Assembly (NCBI RefSeq): GCF_002005565.1
Contig: NZ_BDJC01000014.1
Span: forward strand, 1-64,000
Source: Streptomyces sp. JHA26
Lineage (GTDB): Bacteria > Actinomycetota > Actinomycetes > Streptomycetales > Streptomycetaceae
Reading direction: 5' to 3'
DNA length: 64,000 nt
Position numbers and translations under genes: made by a program. Shown one piece after another: positions 60,118 through 64,000 of this stretch. The notes under the pieces were generated by a model. It did not search any database. It saw nothing but the letters and a program-made list of their open reading frames with translations, and was not told the DNA's origin. Position 1 is the first letter of the stretch; every line of letters starts with the position of its first letter.

Positions 60118-60777
60118 ATGGGGGCCATGGCCTCCACCACCCGCCCCGCGCCCACCGTCGGCTTCGACCTCGACATGACGCTGATCGACTCCCGTCCCGG
60201 CATCCGCGCCTGCTACCTGGCGCTGTCCGAGCGGACCGGGACGTACGTCGACGCCGACCTGGCCGTCACCCGGCTCGGGCCGCCCCTGGTGGAGGAGCTG
60301 GCGCACTGGTTCCCCGCCGAGGAGGTCGCGGCCACCGCCGCCCTGTACCGCGAGATGTACCCGGCGTACGCCGTCACCGCCACGACCGCGATGCCCGGCG
60401 CCCGCGAGGCGATCGAGGCGGTACGGGAGGCCGGTGGCCGGGCGATCGTCGTCACCGCCAAGTACGAGCCCAACGCCAAGCTGCACCTGGAGCACCTCGG
60501 CATCGAGCCGGACGCGGTGATCGGCGACCTGTGGGCCGAGCAGAAGGCCGTGGCACTGCGCGAGCACGGCGCGGACGTGTACGTCGGCGACCACCTCGGC
60601 GACGTCCGCGGCGCACGCGCGGCGAACGCCCTCTCCGTCGCCGTGGCCAGCGGGCCGTGCGACGCCGGGGAACTGCGCGCGGCGGGCGCCGACGTCGTCC
60701 TCGCCGACCTGACGGAGTTCCCCCAGTGGCTCGCGGGCTACCGCGACGCCGACGGGCTCGACACGGCGCGCGCCTGA
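60118..60777 (+). CDS. HAD-superfamily phosphatase
   Basis: A 219-residue HAD hydrolase of the phosphoglycolate-phosphatase-like subgroup. Motif I is GFDLDMTLID, with the nucleophile and acid/base Asp pair; motif II is IVVTAKY (Thr); motif III and IV are EQKAVALREH and YVGDHLGDVRGARAAN. An alpha-helical cap lies after motif I. The substrate is unknown. ATG 60118 and ATG 60127 are both possible starts. The 3' end overlaps the convergent gene by 40 bp. Confidence 0.9.
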   Translation: MGAMASTTRPAPTVGFDLDMTLIDSRPGIRACYLALSERTGTYVDADLAVTRLGPPLVEELAHWFPAEEVAATAALYREMYPAYAVTATTAMPGAREAIEAVREAGGRAIVVTAKYEPNAKLHLEHLGIEPDAVIGDLWAEQKAVALREHGADVYVGDHLGDVRGARAANALSVAVASGPCDAGELRAAGADVVLADLTEFPQWLAGYRDADGLDTARA

Positions 60778-61004
60778 CGCCGCCCCGCGGCGATCGACCG
60801 GAGCACCCCCGCCCCGGAGACCAGGAAACCCACTCCCATCAGCATGCTCAGTCCGAACATGTAGGTGGGAAAGGGCGTCGTCCCCAGGAACAGCGGGGCC
60901 ACCGTGACCAGGGTGGCCACGGCGCCGATGAAGAAGACGATCACACCGGCGCGGATCAGGAGGTCACCGGGCCCGGCGGAATTCGTTCGAGTTTCGTCAC
61001 GCAC
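60738..61004 (-). CDS. small membrane protein
   Basis: An 88-residue protein with two hydrophobic helices (about 15-38 and 48-70), a short polar start (MRDETRTNSAGPGD) and a basic tail. The function is unknown. The GTG start is the only suitable codon. It overlaps the end of the HAD gene tail to tail. Confidence 0.7.
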   Translation of the reverse strand: MRDETRTNSAGPGDLLIRAGVIVFFIGAVATLVTVAPLFLGTTPFPTYMFGLSMLMGVGFLVSGAGVLRSIAAGRRQARAVSSPSASR

Positions 61005-61154
61005 TCGACCAGGGTAGTTCCCAGCCCGAAGGAACGACCGGGGGACGTCTTGTCACCGGCCCGAAGACCACTAGCCTGGGTACCGGCGGGTCCCACGACC
61101 CGCCCGAGTGCTATCAAGAGCAGTTTTCCGACGAGTACGAGGACGAGGACAGAC

Positions 61155-61538
61155 GTGCCTACCGGCAAGGTCAAGTGGTTCAACAGCGAGAAGGGCTTCG
61201 GCTTTCTCTCCCGTGACGACGGCGGTGACGTCTTCGTCCATTCCTCGGTCCTCCCCGCCGGAGTCGAGACGCTGAAGCCGGGGCAGCGCGTCGAGTTCGG
61301 CGTGGTCGCCGGCCAGCGCGGCGACCAGGCCCTGTCCCTCACCCTGCTGGAGCCGGCCCCCTCGGTCGCCGCCGCGCAGCGTAAGAAGCCGGACGAACTG
61401 GCCTCCATCGTGCAGGACCTGACGACCCTCCTGGAGAACATCACCCCGATGCTGGAGCGGGGCCGCTACCCCGAGAAGGCGGCCGGCAAGAAGATCGCCG
61501 GCCTGCTCCGCGCGGTCGCCGACCAGCTGGACGTCTGA
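61155..61538 (+). CDS. cold-shock domain protein with C-terminal extension
   Basis: 127 residues. Residues 1-66 form a cold-shock domain (PTGKVKWFNSEKGFGFL with RNP1 KGFGFL, and VFVHSSV as RNP2). Residues about 70-127 form a helical, charged extension (QRKKPDELASIVQDLTTLLE, then KKIAGLLRAVADQLDV) not found in short CspA proteins; mycobacterial CspB has a similar layout. The GTG start has GAGGAC upstream. It is convergent with mqnD, 10 bp between stops. Confidence 0.9.
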   Translation: MPTGKVKWFNSEKGFGFLSRDDGGDVFVHSSVLPAGVETLKPGQRVEFGVVAGQRGDQALSLTLLEPAPSVAAAQRKKPDELASIVQDLTTLLENITPMLERGRYPEKAAGKKIAGLLRAVADQLDV

Positions 61539-61548
61539 CCCCGGGGTC

Positions 61549-62397
61549 CTACGGGAACGCCAGCGCGTCCGGGCCGAGGGCCGGTACCAGTCCCTCGGCC
61601 GCCGCGCGGGTCAGCAGCCCCCGGATCGCCGCGTAGCCGTCCTCGCCCAGGTCGGCCGTGAACTCGTTGACGTACAGCCCGATGTGCTGGTCGGCGACGG
61701 CCGGGTCCATCTCCTGGGCGTGCTCCATCACGTACGGGCGGGACGCCTCGGGGTCGTCCCAGGCCGCGCGCACCGAGGCGCGGACGGAGTCGGCGAGCCG
61801 CGTCAGCGTCCCGGCGCCCAGTGACCGCTTGGCGATGATCGCGCCGAGCGGGATGGGCAGCCCGGTGGTGGCCTCCCAGTGCTCGCCCATGTCGGCGAGC
61901 TTGTGCAGCCCGTAGTCCCGGTACGTGAAGCGTGCCTCGTGGATCACGAGGCCCGCGTCGACCTTCCCGTCCCGCACGGCCGGCATGATCTCGTGGAACG
62001 GCATGACGACGATCTCGCCGACGCCGCCGGGGACCGTGTCCGCCGCCCACAGCCGGAACAGCAGGTACGCCGTCGACGTCTCGCTCGGCACCGCCACCGT
62101 GCGCCCGGCGAGGTCGGCCCCCGCCTCGCGGGCCAGCACCAGCGGCCCGCAGCCCCGGCCCAGCGCGCCGCCGCAGGGCAGCAGGGCGTACCGGTCGAGG
62201 ACGTACGGCAGTACGGCGTACGACACCTTCAGCACGTCGAACTCGCCGCGCTCGGCCATGCCGTTGGTGATGTCGATGTCGGCGAACGTCACGTCGAGGG
62301 CGGGGGCGCCGGGGACGCGGCCGTGGGCCAGGGCGTCGAAGACGAAGGTGTCGTTCGGGCAGGGCGAGTACGCGATCTGCAGGGTCTCAGCGCTCAT
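61549..62397 (-). CDS. mqnD: 1,4-dihydroxy-6-naphthoate synthase
   Basis: A 282-residue enzyme of the futalosine menaquinone pathway, converting cyclic dehypoxanthine futalosine to 1,4-dihydroxy-6-naphthoate. It has the periplasmic-binding-protein-like fold with the signature SPCPNDTFVFDALAHG, then DVLKVSYAVLPYVLDRYALL, TVAVPSETSTAYLL and GLVIHEARFTY. There is no signal peptide, as expected for the enzyme. It overlaps the end of mqnB by 11 bp, so translation is coupled. Confidence 0.94.
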   Translation of the reverse strand: MSAETLQIAYSPCPNDTFVFDALAHGRVPGAPALDVTFADIDITNGMAERGEFDVLKVSYAVLPYVLDRYALLPCGGALGRGCGPLVLAREAGADLAGRTVAVPSETSTAYLLFRLWAADTVPGGVGEIVVMPFHEIMPAVRDGKVDAGLVIHEARFTYRDYGLHKLADMGEHWEATTGLPIPLGAIIAKRSLGAGTLTRLADSVRASVRAAWDDPEASRPYVMEHAQEMDPAVADQHIGLYVNEFTADLGEDGYAAIRGLLTRAAAEGLVPALGPDALAFP

Positions 62398-63112
62398 GGG
62401 GGTTCCAACTCGTGAAGAGGGGGGTGAGCTTCCCGAAGGCGTCCGTCAGGGCCGTGAGGGCGTCGCCGATGCGCCACGCGGCGCGGTCCCGCGGACCGAC
62501 CGGGTTGGAGACCGCGCGCAGTTCCAGCACGGGCACCCCGTGCGCGGCGGCGGCCTCGGCGACGCCGAAGCCCTCCATGGCCTCGGCGAGGGCGCGGGGG
62601 TGGCGGGCGCGCAGCAGCGCGGCGCGTTCGGCGGTCCCGGTGACGGTGGAGCCGGTCAGGACGGTGCCGGGGCGGGCCCCGGTCGCGGCGGCGACGGCGC
62701 GCACCAGTCCGGCGGGCGGGTGGTGGGTGACGGTGCCGAAGCCGAGGTCGGTCACCGGCAGGAAGCCGTCGGCGGTCTCGGCGCCCAGGTCGGCGGCGGT
62801 GATCTCGTCGGCGACGACGAGGGAGCCGACCGGCGCCTCGGGCGCGAAGCCGCCGGCGATGCCGGTCGAGACGACCAGGCCGTACGGGGCGCCGTCGAGG
62901 GCGGCGGCGGTCAGGGCGGCGGCGGTGGAGGCGGCGGCGAGGGCGGGGCCGACGCCGGCCGCCAGCAGGTCCGGGCCGTCGTCCGGGAACCGGTGGAGGA
63001 CCGTCCCGGGCCGGGGGGTCTCCACGGCCGGGCCCGGCAACGCCCGGGCCACCGCGTCCCGTTCGACGGGGACCGCGGTGGCCACGAGGACGCGTACGGA
63101 GGACGTGGTCAG
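62387..63112 (-). CDS. mqnB: futalosine hydrolase
   Basis: A 241-residue nucleosidase of the purine-nucleoside phosphorylase/MTAN superfamily that removes hypoxanthine from futalosine. Motifs: VRVLVATAVPVERDAV, GPALAAASTAAAL, STGIAGGFAPEAPVGSLVVAD, EAMEGFGVAEAAAAHGVPVLE, and a catalytic-Asp-containing VSNPVGPRDRAAW. No ATG or GTG gives the full first strand. The most likely start is CTG 63112, which overlaps the upstream stop as CTGA and has GAAGAAGG four bases upstream. The next option, GTG 63085, would cut into the first beta-strand. Confidence 0.9.
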   Translation of the reverse strand: MTTSSVRVLVATAVPVERDAVARALPGPAVETPRPGTVLHRFPDDGPDLLAAGVGPALAAASTAAALTAAALDGAPYGLVVSTGIAGGFAPEAPVGSLVVADEITAADLGAETADGFLPVTDLGFGTVTHHPPAGLVRAVAAATGARPGTVLTGSTVTGTAERAALLRARHPRALAEAMEGFGVAEAAAAHGVPVLELRAVSNPVGPRDRAAWRIGDALTALTDAFGKLTPLFTSWNPHER

Positions 63113-63621
63113 TCGTCCTTCTTCAGCTTGAAGACCCACACGCCGGTGATCTTCTGGCTGCCTTCCTTGCCGTCGCGGGCCGCGATGGCGACGTTCGTCG
63201 AGTCGCCCTGGGCGCCGTACTGGGCGTTGAAGAAGACGCTGCCCGGGATGGTGCGGTAGGTCTTCTTGCTGTCCTCGACCAGCTGCTGCCCGTTCATCAG
63301 GATCGTCCAGTGGTCGTCGGCGATCTCCGGGTCGACGCCGAAGCGGACGGTCTCGTCCTGGCCGACGCTGATGGACTCGACGTCCGGGTCCTTGAGGCAC
63401 TTGTTGATCGCGTCGTCGGAGAGGGCCTCGCCCTCCCCTCCGCAGGTGGCCTCGGAGCTGACCGAGTCACTGCCGACCGTGATCGTGGACATGGCGGTCG
63501 GCTCGTCACAGGCGGACAGCAGGAGCAGTCCGGCGGATACGGCACCGGCGGCGGCGACGGCACGGCGGCGTCGCACAACGCGGTGTCCGATGGCGGCTGC
63601 GCCGCGGGGCAACGTGGTCAT
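63109..63621 (-). CDS. DUF2771 lipoprotein
   Basis: A 170-residue exported lipoprotein with an Arg-rich signal, a long hydrophobic segment and an LSAC lipobox (Cys38). The mature part matches DUF2771, an actinobacterial family of unknown function (EALSDDAINKCLKDPDVESI, then SKKTYRTIPGSVFFNAQYG). ATG 63621 gives a normal signal; upstream frames read through the promoter. The stop overlaps the putative CTG start of mqnB, placing it at the head of the mqn operon. Confidence 0.88.
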   Translation of the reverse strand: MTTLPRGAAAIGHRVVRRRRAVAAAGAVSAGLLLLSACDEPTAMSTITVGSDSVSSEATCGGEGEALSDDAINKCLKDPDVESISVGQDETVRFGVDPEIADDHWTILMNGQQLVEDSKKTYRTIPGSVFFNAQYGAQGDSTNVAIAARDGKEGSQKITGVWVFKLKKDD

Positions 63622-63680
63622 GGACCGAAGGCTATATTGCGCCTCCGGCCGTCCCCCCACCTGGGTCCGGCGTGGCGTGG

Positions 63681-64000
63681 TCACGCCACCCTCGCCCGTG
63701 CGGTGCTCCCGTGCCGGGCCGAACCGATCAGCCCCCGTACGGTGGTCAGCCATCCGGCGGCGATGATCGCGGCGGCCACCGACAGGCCCAGCGTGCCGTT
63801 CAGCGGCAGCGCGATGCCCACCGCCCCGCCGAGCACCCAGGCCACCTGGAGGAGGGTCTCCGAGCGGGCGAACGCCGAGGTGCGGACCGCCTCCGGCACG
63901 TCCCGCTGGATCAGCGCGTCCAGGGACAGCTTGGCCAGGGCCTGGGCGAAACCGGCCACCGCGGCCAGACAGGCCACGAGCACCGCGCCGAAGAACACCG
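63681..64000 (-). CDS. MFS transporter, C-terminal part (cut by the window edge)
   Basis: The last about 105 residues of a membrane protein; its start lies beyond the right edge. Three helices are visible (VLVACLAAVAGFAQALAKL, AWVLGGAVGIALP, SVAAAIIAAGWLTTV). The loop RDVPEAVRTSAFARSETLLQ is typical of an MFS subgroup in actinobacteria. It precedes the DUF2771 gene on the same strand, with 59 bp between them. Confidence 0.75.
   Translation of the reverse strand, partial: VFFGAVLVACLAAVAGFAQALAKLSLDALIQRDVPEAVRTSAFARSETLLQVAWVLGGAVGIALPLNGTLGLSVAAAIIAAGWLTTVRGLIGSARHGSTARARVA

Overview
This window is chromosomal DNA of a Streptomyces or very close relative. The sequence is about 72-74 percent G+C with codon third positions almost all G or C. 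GTG and TTG starts, four-base ATGA/GTGA overlaps, lipoprotein signal sequences and many actinobacterial signature genes are present: a GAF-PAS-GGDEF cyclase of the CdgB type, DasR-like operators, groEL2 with CIRCE elements, the futalosine pathway genes mqnB/mqnD, and glucosyl-3-phosphoglycerate synthase. From memory, the gene order in most of the window resembles the conserved core around nagKA, thrC, groEL2 and mqnDB of Streptomyces coelicolor. I saw no tRNA, rRNA, CRISPR array or intact insertion sequence.

Layout. 0.4-7.6 kb: a 14-helix drug exporter, a GNAT-Nudix fusion protein, a secreted M1 metallopeptidase, a TerD protein, the ribosome-rescue factor ArfB, a GNAT enzyme and a flavin reductase. 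7.6-10.7 kb: a CRP-type palindrome upstream of a diguanylate cyclase, then a membrane-anchored carbohydrate-binding protein. 10.7-15.3 kb: an aminosugar block (PfkB kinase, nagA, nagK) divergent from a solute-binding lipoprotein across a double DasR-type operator. 15.3-19.9 kb: trehalose synthesis (otsB, otsA) and gpgS. 20-24.4 kb: a SAM-I riboswitch, thrC and cysO, then a cold-shock gene and groEL2 with tandem CIRCE. 24.5-30.7 kb: an ene-reductase/esterase pair, hypotheticals, then murQ and its murR-type regulator. 30.7-41.2 kb: small conserved genes, a degenerate XRE/DUF3800 scar, cutC with another DasR-like site, a HelD-family helicase, and an XRE regulator divergent from an aldo-keto reductase. 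41.2-44.4 kb: a MarR-like regulator with a dense array of TGCAACG half-sites facing a DUF4097 protein and a DrrAB-type exporter. 44.4-58.8 kb: an XPB helicase and its helicase-associated WYL partner, separated by a 9.6-kb secreted-protein/MacAB-type transporter cassette. 58.9-64 kb: a membrane protein, HAD phosphatase, cold-shock protein, mqnD, mqnB, a DUF2771 lipoprotein and the 3' end of an MFS gene.

How the genes fit together. MurQ makes GlcNAc-6-phosphate from recycled MurNAc-6-phosphate, NagK phosphorylates GlcNAc, and NagA deacetylates GlcNAc-6-phosphate. Four DasR-like sites lie in the window: two between nagK and the binding-protein gene, one before cutC and one before the secreted-protein cassette. 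This suggests that one aminosugar-responsive regulator links cell-wall turnover with the cassette. The cassette holds a 1472-residue secreted protein with lysozyme-like and golvesin-like regions, a small secreted protein, a lipoprotein, a MacA-like adaptor with a peptidoglycan-binding domain, an ABC ATPase and an FtsX-type permease. It is the best candidate here for an undescribed system.
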